Assembly (NCBI RefSeq): GCF_001274945.1
Contig: NZ_LILB01000005.1
Location: 810,959 to 874,958, forward strand
DNA from: Viridibacillus arvi
GTDB taxonomy: Bacteria; Bacillota; Bacilli; Bacillales_A; Planococcaceae
Direction: 5' to 3'
Length of the DNA: 64,000 nucleotides
How positions within the stretch are numbered: position 1 is the stretch's first letter; each line of letters starts with the position of its first letter. Positions 51,824 to 59,766 of this stretch are shown here, piece by piece. Below the pieces are notes generated by a model that saw nothing but the letters and a program-made list of their open reading frames with translations, was not told where the DNA came from and did no database searches. The position numbers and the translations under genes were made by a program.

Positions 51824-52722
51824 CTTTCTACACCGCCTTGTTGCACTGCCATTAATATAATATAAAGAGTTTTTAATGTAGACATTTCGTGACCACGATT
51901 TTGCGCTATCTCTAATATCCCACCAACAATCGTATCTACTTCCATTAACCTTCCATTTAATCGATCTGTAAGCATAGAAGATGTATTAGTTGCTGTTTTT
52001 GTACATAAAGCAAGTACATCCTCAAATAGAAGTTGATCCTGTTGTTCCGGGAAGGCTTCCATGAGTTCTTTATATAATTTCTCTAATAATATTAAACTTT
52101 GCTCATTCGTAATAAGATAACCGTTTTTAACATTTAGTATAGTCGTTAAAGAATTAATAAGACAATTTAATAGTGCTTTTCGTATTAACATTTGTTCTGC
52201 ATTTTCTATCCATTCAATCGGTAGTTTAGAATCTGATAGTTGAAAAAACTTTTTAAACGGTTGTCCATCTCCTCTTTCTACAGCTATTTTCATCTTGCCA
52301 AACCCTCTGTGTGCAACACTTGAATTCGATAGTTTCTCAGCTCCAAACTCTACTGAACTAAAAGCAATATGCTTCTGTTTCAAGTTCTTTGCAAATTGAA
52401 AATGTTTCACACCATTTTGAATAAAAAGTAAAGGCGTGCTTTCTGGTAACGAATTAAATAGAGATTGTAAACTTGCTAGATGATGATATTTTACGGCAAT
52501 TATCCATATTGCATCTGTCGGAAATACTTTAAAGTCATGTGAAGCTTTAATATATGTATGGTGCGACTGTTGCAAGACATCGATTTGCTGTAGACCTTTG
52601 TCATTAAGTTCACTTGCTTGAGTTTCTCGGTGAACAAGAATATTCATCTGGGTGTGATCTTTTTGTAGCAAGGATGCTAGCAGCAAACCAACCGCTCCTC
52701 CACCTACAACAACAATTTGCAT
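51820..52722 (-). CDS. panE: Ketopantoate reductase-family 2-dehydropantoate 2-reductase
   Basis: NADPH-dependent reductase giving pantoate for coenzyme A. N-terminal Rossmann motif VVVGGGAVGLLLASLL, central FIQNGVKHF, and the catalytic-Lys region RKALLNCLINSLTTI. The ATG at 52722 (MQIVVVGG) has AAGGAG upstream; the longer frame adds 13 codons. 300 residues. It is more divergent than typical PanE and several paralogues exist in this family, so the substrate is inferred. Confidence 0.8.
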   Translation of the reverse strand: MQIVVVGGGAVGLLLASLLQKDHTQMNILVHRETQASELNDKGLQQIDVLQQSHHTYIKASHDFKVFPTDAIWIIAVKYHHLASLQSLFNSLPESTPLLFIQNGVKHFQFAKNLKQKHIAFSSVEFGAEKLSNSSVAHRGFGKMKIAVERGDGQPFKKFFQLSDSKLPIEWIENAEQMLIRKALLNCLINSLTTILNVKNGYLITNEQSLILLEKLYKELMEAFPEQQDQLLFEDVLALCTKTATNTSSMLTDRLNGRLMEVDTIVGGILEIAQNRGHEMSTLKTLYIILMAVQQGGVER

Positions 52723-52741
52723 ATCGATATCTCCTTTCAAT

Positions 52742-52780
52742 AAAAATAGACTGAGGTCCACCTTAGACAGGCAGACCTCA
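52742..52780 (-). terminator. Terminator of the acyl-CoA carboxylase operon
   Basis: TGAGGTCTGCC / GGTGGACCTCA hairpin followed by a T-rich tail (TATTTTTATT) on the minus strand, just before the panE ribosome-binding site. Confidence 0.75.
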
Positions 52781-52793
52781 ATTGCAACACTTA

Positions 52794-54335
52794 TTATACA
52801 GGATAAACAGGATGTTTTCGATATGGCAGCATGATTTGTTTTGAGTCATAATAAGTCAAACGTTTCGTAATGACCGCTCTTAAATCACATGGCGCTACGA
52901 TTTCATCGACAATCATTTCGGATGCCATTTTGTATATATCAATTTCCTTTTTATATTCATCATGTTTTTCTTTTACAAACAGCATTCGTTCTTTCGGATC
53001 TTCAATAGCTTCAATTTTATTTGAATAAACGGCATTAACTGCCGCCTCTGGACCCATTACCGCAATTTGCGCAGTTGGAAGTGCAATACAGACATCAGGT
53101 TCAAATGCCGGACCACACATTGCATATAGTCCTGCTCCGTAAGCTTTACGTACAACTACTGAAATTTTAGGTACTGTTGCCGAACTCATCGCTGAAATTA
53201 ACTTCGCACCATGGCGAATAATACCCGCACGTTCTACTTTTGTACCAATCATGAAGCCTGGCACATCAGCTAGGAACAATAATGGAATTGAAAATGCATC
53301 ACATAAATTAATGAATTTAGCCGCCTTATCTGCCGAGTCAACAAACAATACGCCGCCCTTTACTTTCGGTTGGTTCGCAATAATTCCCACCGCTTGACCA
53401 TCCATACGCGCTAAACCAGTAATCAATTCCTGTGCAAAAAGTTTTTTTATTTCAAAAAAACTTCCCTCATCTATTAACTGATCAATCGCTTCATACATAT
53501 TAAAAGGTGCGTTTTGATTTTCAGGAATTATTTCTTCTAATTTGCGACCCTGTTTTGGTTGTTTTCCATCAATTACTGCTGGTTTATCAGCGAAATTCGC
53601 TGGAAAATAAGTTAAATATCGACGTGCTTCGGAAATAGCTTCCTCCTCAGTCGAAACAAGTACATCTCCGCACCCACTAACAGTACAATGCATACGTGCT
53701 CCACCCATCTCCTCAAGCGACACCTTTTCCCCAATAACCTTCTCAGCCATACGAGGTGAACCTAAGTACATGGAAGCATTACCTTCTACCATAACAACAA
53801 TATCACAAAACGCCGGTATGTATGCTCCACCTGCAGCAGAAGGACCAAACAATAAACAAATTTGCGGAATCATTCCTGACATTCTCACTTGATTGTGGAA
53901 AATACGTCCTGCTCCACGACGCCCAGGAAACATTTCCAATTGATCCGTAATACGTGCTCCTGCTGAATCTACTAAATAAATCATAGGTACTTGATTTTTT
54001 TCTGCCACTTCTTGGATACGGATAATTTTCTCTACAGTACGAGAACCCCACGAACCCGCTTTTATAGTTGAATCATTCGCCATAACGCAAACTGTTTGAC
54101 CATTCACCTTTCCCATTGCAGTGACCACGCCATCTGCAGGTAAATCGACTGCTTCACAATTCGCAAAACGTCCATCCTCTTCATATTCTCCATTATCAAA
54201 AAGAAGCGTTAAACGATCTCGTACGAACAATTTATTTGTTTCTTTTAGTTTTTCATGATATTTCGGATGTCCACCTGCAAAAATTCCCTCAAGTTTGTTG
54301 GCTAGACGTTCGTTATATACTGTTTGTTCAGTCAT
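52794..54335 (-). CDS. Acyl-CoA carboxylase carboxyltransferase subunit (YngE-like)
   Basis: Fused alpha/beta carboxyltransferase of the propionyl/methylcrotonyl-CoA carboxylase type. Crotonase-fold N domain has LVDSAGARITDQLEMFPGRRGAGRIF in separate blocks and FGPSAAGGAYIPAFCD. The C domain has FLADVPGFMIGTKVERAGIIRHGAKL and VVRKAYGAGLYAMCG. 513 residues, the length of B. subtilis YngE. GGGGAGG lies 7 bases before the ATG. With the next two genes it makes a complete biotin enzyme; the acyl-CoA substrate cannot be told from sequence. Confidence 0.9.
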   Translation of the reverse strand: MTEQTVYNERLANKLEGIFAGGHPKYHEKLKETNKLFVRDRLTLLFDNGEYEEDGRFANCEAVDLPADGVVTAMGKVNGQTVCVMANDSTIKAGSWGSRTVEKIIRIQEVAEKNQVPMIYLVDSAGARITDQLEMFPGRRGAGRIFHNQVRMSGMIPQICLLFGPSAAGGAYIPAFCDIVVMVEGNASMYLGSPRMAEKVIGEKVSLEEMGGARMHCTVSGCGDVLVSTEEEAISEARRYLTYFPANFADKPAVIDGKQPKQGRKLEEIIPENQNAPFNMYEAIDQLIDEGSFFEIKKLFAQELITGLARMDGQAVGIIANQPKVKGGVLFVDSADKAAKFINLCDAFSIPLLFLADVPGFMIGTKVERAGIIRHGAKLISAMSSATVPKISVVVRKAYGAGLYAMCGPAFEPDVCIALPTAQIAVMGPEAAVNAVYSNKIEAIEDPKERMLFVKEKHDEYKKEIDIYKMASEMIVDEIVAPCDLRAVITKRLTYYDSKQIMLPYRKHPVYPV

Positions 54336-54374
54336 ATCAAGGCCTCCCCTTTGTGTTCTACACTTACATCTACA

Positions 54375-54587
54375 TTAGCCTAAGACGACTAGTACATCCT
54401 CATCGTTAACGAAGTCGCCTTCGTTGACCTTCACTTCAGCAACTACGCCTGATACTTCAGCATCTACTGGAATTTCCATTTTCATAGACTCTAAAACGAT
54501 GACAGTTTGACCAGCAGTTACTGCGTCTCCTTCTTTTACCTCTACACGAAATACAGTACCTGCCATTGATGCTTTAATTTCCCCCAT
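54375..54587 (-). CDS. Biotin/lipoyl attachment protein (BCCP-type, YngHB-like)
   Basis: 70-residue stand-alone biotinyl domain. The biotin-accepting Lys is K36 in ESMKMEIPV. It starts KASMAGTVFRVEVKEGD and ends in the matching half GDFVNDEDVLVVL. It overlaps the biotin carboxylase gene by 14 bases and precedes the carboxyltransferase by 39 bases. Carries carboxybiotin between the two. Confidence 0.94.
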   Translation of the reverse strand: MGEIKASMAGTVFRVEVKEGDAVTAGQTVIVLESMKMEIPVDAEVSGVVAEVKVNEGDFVNDEDVLVVLG

Positions 54588-55944
54588 AAATCTTATCCCC
54601 CTTGTGATTGGCTAACCATTCTGTTAGCGAACTTGTATGATAAACTCCTGATTGGAACATTACATCTTGCAATAATCGATCAAATAATAACAGATTTGAT
54701 TTTACCCCTTGTATATCTATGCCCTTGATAGCCGTTTCAGAATTAGCCAATGCTTGCTCTCTTGTTTCCCCAAACACGATAAGTTTCGCAATAAGCGGAT
54801 CATAAAACGGTGATACTGCATTCCCTTCAACGTAACCACTATCTATTCGACAATTACCTTTTCGCGGGAACTTCAATACTTGCAACTTACCCGGTGATGG
54901 CAAAAACCTCTCTGGATCCTCTGCGTAAATACGATATTCAATTGCATGGCCAGTGCACTTTATAGCTGTTTGGTCTTTTACAGGTAATGTCTTGCCTTCA
55001 GCTACTTGCAATTGCCACTCAACAAGATCAAATCCAGTAATAGCCTCAGTAACTGGATGCTCAACCTGTAAACGTGTATTCATCTCGAGAAAATAAAAGT
55101 GATTTTCCGCATCCACTATAAATTCTACTGTTCCTGCATTGGTATAACGAACAGCTTTTGCTGCATCCACAGCAGCTTGCAATAATTTTACGCGCTCCTC
55201 TTGCGGAAAATTAGGTGATGGCGATTCTTCAATAACCTTTTGGTGACGTCGTTGAATCGAACAATTTCGTTCAAATAAATGAACTATATTCCCCTCAGCA
55301 TCGCCAAATATTTGCACTTCGATATGGCGCGCATTCGGAATATACTTCTCAATAAACACGAGATCGTTTTTAAAATACGATTGTGCACGTTTTTTTACAT
55401 TTTCAAAGCTTTGACTGAGCGCTTGCTCATCTTCACAGCACACCATGCCAATACCGCCTCCGCCAGCTGACGCCTTCAGCATTACAGGGTATCCAATTAG
55501 ACTAGCAAACTGTAGTGCCTCTTCTAATGAAGTTAGGCCTTCTTCTGAACCTGGTACAACTGGAACACCGGCACTTTTCATCGTTTGGCGCGCTTGAATT
55601 TTATCACCCATTTGCTCGATTACATTTGCATTTGGACCAATCCAGCGAATTCCCGCAGCCTCTACTTTTCTAGCAAAATCCGCATTTTCTGATAACAACC
55701 CGTAACCTGGATGAATATCACTTACCTGATGCTCAATGGCAAGTTGAATAATATCATCAGCCTTCAAATAAGACTGTACAACCTGATTTCCACCTATACG
55801 AACAGCATTTGTCGCTTCTTTAACGAAAGGTAAATCTTGATCTGCATCTGAATAGATAGCAACTGTTTCAATACCTAGCTTGTGGCATGTCGAGATAATT
55901 CTTCTCGCAATCTCCCCACGATTGGCAATTAGAACTTTGCGCAT
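54574..55944 (-). CDS. Biotin carboxylase subunit of acyl-CoA carboxylase
   Basis: ATP-grasp enzyme carboxylating biotin. N-terminal KVLIANRGEIARRII, glycine-rich ATP loop KASAGGGGIGM, catalytic ERNCSIQRRHQKVIEESP and EMNTRLQVEHPVTE. ATG at 55944 (MRKVLIANRG) has GGGGG 6 bases upstream; the ATG two codons earlier touches that site. 456 residues. It is an AccC homologue in an operon with a fused carboxyltransferase, so acetyl-CoA carboxylase proper is probably elsewhere. Confidence 0.92.
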   Translation of the reverse strand: MRKVLIANRGEIARRIISTCHKLGIETVAIYSDADQDLPFVKEATNAVRIGGNQVVQSYLKADDIIQLAIEHQVSDIHPGYGLLSENADFARKVEAAGIRWIGPNANVIEQMGDKIQARQTMKSAGVPVVPGSEEGLTSLEEALQFASLIGYPVMLKASAGGGGIGMVCCEDEQALSQSFENVKKRAQSYFKNDLVFIEKYIPNARHIEVQIFGDAEGNIVHLFERNCSIQRRHQKVIEESPSPNFPQEERVKLLQAAVDAAKAVRYTNAGTVEFIVDAENHFYFLEMNTRLQVEHPVTEAITGFDLVEWQLQVAEGKTLPVKDQTAIKCTGHAIEYRIYAEDPERFLPSPGKLQVLKFPRKGNCRIDSGYVEGNAVSPFYDPLIAKLIVFGETREQALANSETAIKGIDIQGVKSNLLLFDRLLQDVMFQSGVYHTSSLTEWLANHKGDKIYGGN

Positions 55945-56078
55945 ATTCATCCCCCTTTGCTTGAACCGTTTCTCCCTTTCCTTATTAGTCTAAACGAAAT
56001 AAGAAAGCGATTTCAACTATTAACTAGCAAATTTTACGTATTATTGAGTATTTTTTCATCTTTGTTATTTTATTCACA

Positions 56079-56117
56079 ATAAAAAGATCATTCCAAAATA
56101 GCTTTAGAATGACCTTC
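56079..56117 (-). terminator. Terminator after the RsfA-family gene
   Basis: AAGGTCATTC / GAATGATCTT hairpin followed by TTTTTATT on the minus strand, 24 bases after the regulator's stop. Confidence 0.82.
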
Positions 56118-56141
56118 CATACGAAATATTCAACTGCATTT

Positions 56142-56528
56142 TTATTGTCTAACCTTCTCTAAACCTTGTTCGAGCCATTTTACTAACTCATCATGCTCAT
56201 GCCTTAATGTTTCATGAGATTTCTTCAATGATTGATAAGCTTCAGATAATTGATCAAAGCTCATAAGCGCTTGCTTTAGATGCGACCGCATCATTTGCTT
56301 TGGTCTTGTTTTAGCATCTTCCAATTCAGCTTCATATTGCGCTCTTAATGTTTTATTCCATCGAAAGCCACAAGCTTGCTTTGTACGGCCTAACTCTTCA
56401 GCTGCTTCTTCAAAACCTGCAAGCTGTGAGCGACCTTCACGAACTGCCATTAATATAATTTCCACCAAACGTGTATCATCTACAGCTAACCATTGATCTT
56501 TTCTTTTTTTAACTTCTATCTCAATCAC
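56142..56528 (-). CDS. RsfA-family sporulation transcriptional regulator (YlbO/GerR-like)
   Basis: Myb/SANT-like N-terminal domain (~10-65: DQWLAVDDTRLVEIIL, EEAAEELGRTKQACGFRWNKTLR) followed by a coiled coil (~90-125). RsfA and YlbO/GerR are sporulation transcription factors of B. subtilis, and ylbO occupies this position next to rpmF. At 128 residues this one is shorter than GerR, with little after the coiled coil. The start is unclear: GTG at 56528 lacks a good site, and no ATG lies in frame nearby. Confidence 0.85.
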   Translation of the reverse strand: MIEIEVKKRKDQWLAVDDTRLVEIILMAVREGRSQLAGFEEAAEELGRTKQACGFRWNKTLRAQYEAELEDAKTRPKQMMRSHLKQALMSFDQLSEAYQSLKKSHETLRHEHDELVKWLEQGLEKVRQ

Positions 56529-56571
56529 CTCGCATTTTTATTACTATATGCGAGTTTTTCAATTTTAGAAG

Positions 56572-57333
56572 TTATTTTGATTTTGATAGAAAACGATTTA
56601 CAGCTTCATGATGTGCATCACTTTCCCACAATTTTGCGCAGGTGTGAACTTCCTCCATAACGCGATCAAACAGCTCCATTTCTCTCCATTTGCGTAGCTC
56701 CATTTCTTTATAAGCTTTATGAACTGAAGGATGGACTTTACGCATGTCCTCTATAAACGCCTCAAGTGCTGCTTCTTTATCCCCTTCAAATACACGCATA
56801 GCCCATCCGATTTCATATAAAAGTCCAGCTGGATATGCTTTAGCGTCTACTAACATTTTCAAGGCGCGATCATGACGTAATCCACGTTCAAATAAATATG
56901 TTCCGCCACCCCAGCCAGATGTAATCGCTAAAGTTCCTTGAATGAAACCACATTTTGCTTCTGAAGCTACTAAACGGAAATCACAAGCTGTCGCAATTTC
57001 ACAACCTCCACCAACAGCAGCACCATTAACTAAGGCAATTGTTGGGACTGGTAAAGTCGCCAGATCATAAAGAATTTTAGCCATTTTACTTAGCATTCCA
57101 AAAGCTTGCTTTTCAGTTGTTAAGGAATGAAACTCTGCTAAATCCCCTCCGGAGCAAAATGCGTGATTCCCTGCTCCCGTAATGACTAAAAAACGTACGG
57201 TATCATGATCATGTACATATGTAATTACTTTTTTAAAACCTTCCATCACTTCATCATTTATAGCATTACGTCGTTCTGGACGATCAATAGTAAATGTTAA
57301 TACTCCATCTTGTTCTTGAAAATGATACGCCAT
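56572..57333 (-). CDS. Enoyl-CoA hydratase/isomerase (crotonase) family protein
   Basis: Crotonase fold: TIDRPERRNAIN start, oxyanion-hole motif FCSGGDLAEF (59-68) and VNGAAVGGGCE (102-112). E112 corresponds to the first catalytic Glu (E144 of rat hydratase). The second, E164, is replaced by Q132 in FIQGTLA, so a normal hydratase reaction is doubtful; isomerase or another crotonase chemistry, or loss of activity, is possible. 253 residues. AGGAG lies 9 bases before the ATG. It sits between rpmF and the RsfA gene. Confidence 0.85.
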   Translation of the reverse strand: MAYHFQEQDGVLTFTIDRPERRNAINDEVMEGFKKVITYVHDHDTVRFLVITGAGNHAFCSGGDLAEFHSLTTEKQAFGMLSKMAKILYDLATLPVPTIALVNGAAVGGGCEIATACDFRLVASEAKCGFIQGTLAITSGWGGGTYLFERGLRHDRALKMLVDAKAYPAGLLYEIGWAMRVFEGDKEAALEAFIEDMRKVHPSVHKAYKEMELRKWREMELFDRVMEEVHTCAKLWESDAHHEAVNRFLSKSK

Positions 57334-57497
57334 TTAACTCTACTCCTTTTAGAATAATTAGAAAATAGAAATAATATCATCATACCTGTTTTAATTGGCT
57401 GATGCAATGAGCCCCACAAGTCCAGTTCACTTTATCAGCGTATAAAAGAGCTGCTAAATTCAAACATTACCGAAAGGAATTTTTTCAAAAAAATAGC

Positions 57498-57530
57498 CAA
57501 AAAATAAAACAGCAACCTGAAGGCTGCTGT
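57498..57530 (-). terminator. Second terminator downstream of rpmF
   Basis: ACAGCAGCC / GGTTGCTGT with TTCA loop and TTTATTTTTT tail on the minus strand. It lies about 100 bases beyond the rpmF terminator, so it may serve as a back-up or end a short separate RNA. Confidence 0.8.
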
Positions 57531-57631
57531 AAATAAAGATAAGATTAAACAATTATATATGTCACATTTAATATTTTTTAAAATCAGTGCTTATCGCGGT
57601 TCAAAGAGAGCCTTCAGCATTAAAAACAAAT

Positions 57632-57675
57632 AAAAAAAGACCACTAGAGAGCCATGGTCTCTCTAGTAGTCTTTT
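57632..57675. terminator. Terminator of yceD-rpmF
   Basis: AAAGACTACTAGAGAGACC / GCTCTCTAGTGGTCTTT long stem followed by TTTT tail on the minus strand, 18 bases after the rpmF stop. Confidence 0.93.
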
Positions 57676-57692
57676 CCAGAACAAATACTGAA

Positions 57693-57866
57693 TTATTTGC
57701 TCACAACTTCTTTACCTTTGTATTGACCGCATGCTTTACATACGTGGTGAGCCAATTTACTTTCACCACAGTTTGGGCAAGCAACCATACCTGGTAGAGC
57801 TAGTTTGAAATGTGTGCGACGTTTACGTTTCGCAGTTTTAGAAGTTCTTCTAAATGGTACAGCCAT
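57693..57866 (-). CDS. rpmF: 50S ribosomal protein L32
   Basis: 57-residue ribosomal protein with [20 protein letters not shown] start and a zinc ribbon (CPNC and CKAC). Because all four cysteines are present it is the zinc-binding form. ATG at 57866 has GGAGG 8 bases upstream. It follows yceD by 24 bases, the widespread yceD-rpmF pair. Confidence 0.97.
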   Translation of the reverse strand: MAVPFRRTSKTAKRKRRTHFKLALPGMVACPNCGESKLAHHVCKACGQYKGKEVVSK

Positions 57867-57890
57867 CGATGGCACCTCCTTACAGATCGG

Positions 57891-58424
57891 TTATTCGTCT
57901 GTTTGATCAAAATACTTTGCTAAATCAGCAAGTCTTGGATCTATTTTTTTTGTGTCATTCTGTTTTTGATAGGCTAACTCGTCCTCCGTTGAAAAACTCC
58001 AATCAGAGTTATTCTTAGGTGTCGGAATTGTCGCATCTTCTTTATACACTTGCATCGGAATTTCTAATAAAATTAGTTCTTCTAACACAGGGTCAACATT
58101 TACTACTTCACCTTCTACAATGTGAAGATTATCGTAGTCTGTTTCATTAGCAGTTTCTGACCAACTGAATATTTCGTCGGACTCGATATCAAATGAAAAC
58201 TCAACGTCTTCCCATGTTCGTGCACAAGGAAGTGTTAGCGTGCCTGTCAATTGAAAATGACAAGTGATTTGGGATGCACCAAATGTACAGTGCCCTTTTA
58301 CATGAACAGGTGTAATCTGACGGATGTCCGGGTTACGTTTCATCACATCATCCAATTGAACTAATTCGTCAATCGGCATCCCGTTTTGGCGATATTTAGA
58401 TAATTGTGGGATTGCCCATTTCAT
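57891..58424 (-). CDS. yceD: YceD/DUF177 family protein (YlbN)
   Basis: 177-residue DUF177 protein; homologues are needed for 23S rRNA accumulation and are always near rpmF. Conserved blocks: HVKGHCTFGASQITCHFQLTGTL and the late VDPVLEELILLEIPMQV, followed by KIDPRLADLAKYF at the C terminus. Two cysteines (GHC, ITC) plus LPCARTW are retained. A consensus promoter lies upstream. Exact function not established. Confidence 0.92.
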   Translation of the reverse strand: MKWAIPQLSKYRQNGMPIDELVQLDDVMKRNPDIRQITPVHVKGHCTFGASQITCHFQLTGTLTLPCARTWEDVEFSFDIESDEIFSWSETANETDYDNLHIVEGEVVNVDPVLEELILLEIPMQVYKEDATIPTPKNNSDWSFSTEDELAYQKQNDTKKIDPRLADLAKYFDQTDE

Positions 58425-58453
58425 ACGTTTATCACCTCAAGACAACAAAGTTG

Positions 58454-58482
58454 ATTATATAATGCTAAATTATAGATGTCAA
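58454..58482 (-). promoter_or_regulatory. Sigma-A promoter of yceD-rpmF
   Basis: Perfect TTGACA (58477-58482) and perfect TATAAT (58454-58459) with a 17-base spacer. It is the only fully consensus promoter I see in the window, fitting a ribosomal protein operon. Confidence 0.93.
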
Positions 58483-58491
58483 GATATTTTC

Positions 58492-58520
58492 TTGTCACTA
58501 CTACAAACTCTCCGTATAAT
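58492..58520 (+). promoter_or_regulatory. Sigma-A promoter of tmcAL
   Basis: TTGTCA (58492-58497) and TATAAT (58515-58520) with a 17-base spacer, 31 bases before the TTG start. Divergent from the yceD promoter; the two -35 elements are 9 bases apart. Confidence 0.85.
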
Positions 58521-58551
58521 TACGGATATAGAGTGTAAATGGGGTGAAGAT

Positions 58552-59763
58552 TTGATAGCAACCGGTGTAATTGTAGAATACAATCCTTTTCATAACGGCC
58601 ACCTACATCATATCAGACAATCACGTAAAGAGACAAATGCAGATATTGTCATTGCAGTGATGAGTGGTCATTTTTTACAAAGAGGTGAACCTTCTTTTGT
58701 CGATAAATGGACGAGAACAAAGATGGCTCTAGCTTCAGGTGCAGATCTTGTTGTCGAATTACCTTATGTGTACGCAACCGCTCAAGCATCCGATTTTGCT
58801 AAAGGTGGTATAAGCATATTAGACGCTATGTGCTGTGACTATTTCTCATTCGGTAGTGAAGAAGGCAATATAACACCGTTTTTAAACAGTTATAGCCTGT
58901 TACAGGAGCAGAACGATACTTTACAGCAAATGATAAGGGATGCTATTCAAACAGGTATAAGCTATCCTCAAGCGTTAAATACGGCATATAAACAGCTTAT
59001 CCCAACAAATGAACTGTCATTCGTAGATTTATCAAAACCAAATAATATTTTAGGTTTTCATTATATTGAAGAAGCAAATAAAATTCATTCAAATATAAAA
59101 GCTGTAACAATCCAGCGTATTAAAGCTGGTTATCATGATGCAATTGAAGCAGATTCAACGATTGCCAGTGCTACCGGAATTAGACAAGCCATTTTTGAAG
59201 AGAATTCTATAGATGCAATCGTCTCCTACATGCCTTTAGATTCCTTTAAAGGATTAGAAGAATGGCGTAAATCAAATATTTCTTTTGGAAGTTGGGAGAC
59301 TTTCTGGCCATTATTACGCTTTACAATCATTCGTCATACACCACAAGAACTCGCAAATTTCGCAGAAGTGACGGAAGGCATTGAATACTTGCTACTACGT
59401 GCTGCAAGAGAAAGTGAATCTTTTGTGTCGTTTATGCAAAAAGTTAAATCGAAACGCTACACATGGACACGTATACAACGTATGCTTACACATATTTTTA
59501 CCGGCTTTACGTGGGAGTGTTTAAAATCCTTTAAGCAGCCTTCATATATTCGCTTGTTAGGGATGACTAGAAATGGTCAAAATTATTTATCCACAAAGAA
59601 AAAGGATTTTACATTACCTATTATTAGCCGTGCAGCGAGCTCTAACGATGCAATGTTAATGCAAGATATCCATGCCACCGATTTGTACATGCTTGCGCTT
59701 AGCGGACCTGCAAATACAAAAAGAATGGGCTTGGATTATAAAACCCCGCCCATTCGTGTATAA
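58552..59763 (+). CDS. tmcAL: tRNA(Met) cytidine acetate ligase TmcAL (YlbM)
   Basis: Nucleotidyltransferase-like enzyme that acetylates C34 of elongator tRNA-Met using acetate and ATP. N-terminal GVIVEYNPFHNGHLHH carries the HNGH nucleotide motif; VMSGHFLQRGEPSFVDKW is the second conserved block. The start is TTG at 58552: GGGGTGA is 5 bases upstream and the promoter is correctly placed; the in-frame ATG at 58462 lies upstream of the promoter. 403 residues. The 3' end contains the terminator of the convergent sepM gene. Confidence 0.93.
   Translation: MIATGVIVEYNPFHNGHLHHIRQSRKETNADIVIAVMSGHFLQRGEPSFVDKWTRTKMALASGADLVVELPYVYATAQASDFAKGGISILDAMCCDYFSFGSEEGNITPFLNSYSLLQEQNDTLQQMIRDAIQTGISYPQALNTAYKQLIPTNELSFVDLSKPNNILGFHYIEEANKIHSNIKAVTIQRIKAGYHDAIEADSTIASATGIRQAIFEENSIDAIVSYMPLDSFKGLEEWRKSNISFGSWETFWPLLRFTIIRHTPQELANFAEVTEGIEYLLLRAARESESFVSFMQKVKSKRYTWTRIQRMLTHIFTGFTWECLKSFKQPSYIRLLGMTRNGQNYLSTKKKDFTLPIISRAASSNDAMLMQDIHATDLYMLALSGPANTKRMGLDYKTPPIRV
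59718..59755 (-). terminator. Terminator of sepM, inside the tmcAL coding end
   Basis: On the minus strand GAATGGGC / GCCCATTC stem (59723-59755) with a 17-base loop is followed at once by TTTTTGTATTT. It lies 12 bases after the sepM stop, fully inside the last codons of tmcAL on the opposite strand. Only 3 bases separate the two stop codons, so the terminator has no other place to be. Confidence 0.75.
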
Positions 59764-59766
59764 AGA

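Larger units (their letters stand above)
57334..57692. other. Intergenic region between the crotonase gene and rpmF
   Basis: 359 bases without a convincing ORF. It holds two minus-oriented terminators (57632-57675 and 57498-57530) about 100 bases apart. Between them is an AT-rich stretch with a weak promoter-like TTGAAC-17-TTAAAA on the minus strand (-35 at about 57598-57603). The rest, including the crotonase leader, shows nothing clear. Confidence 0.6.
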
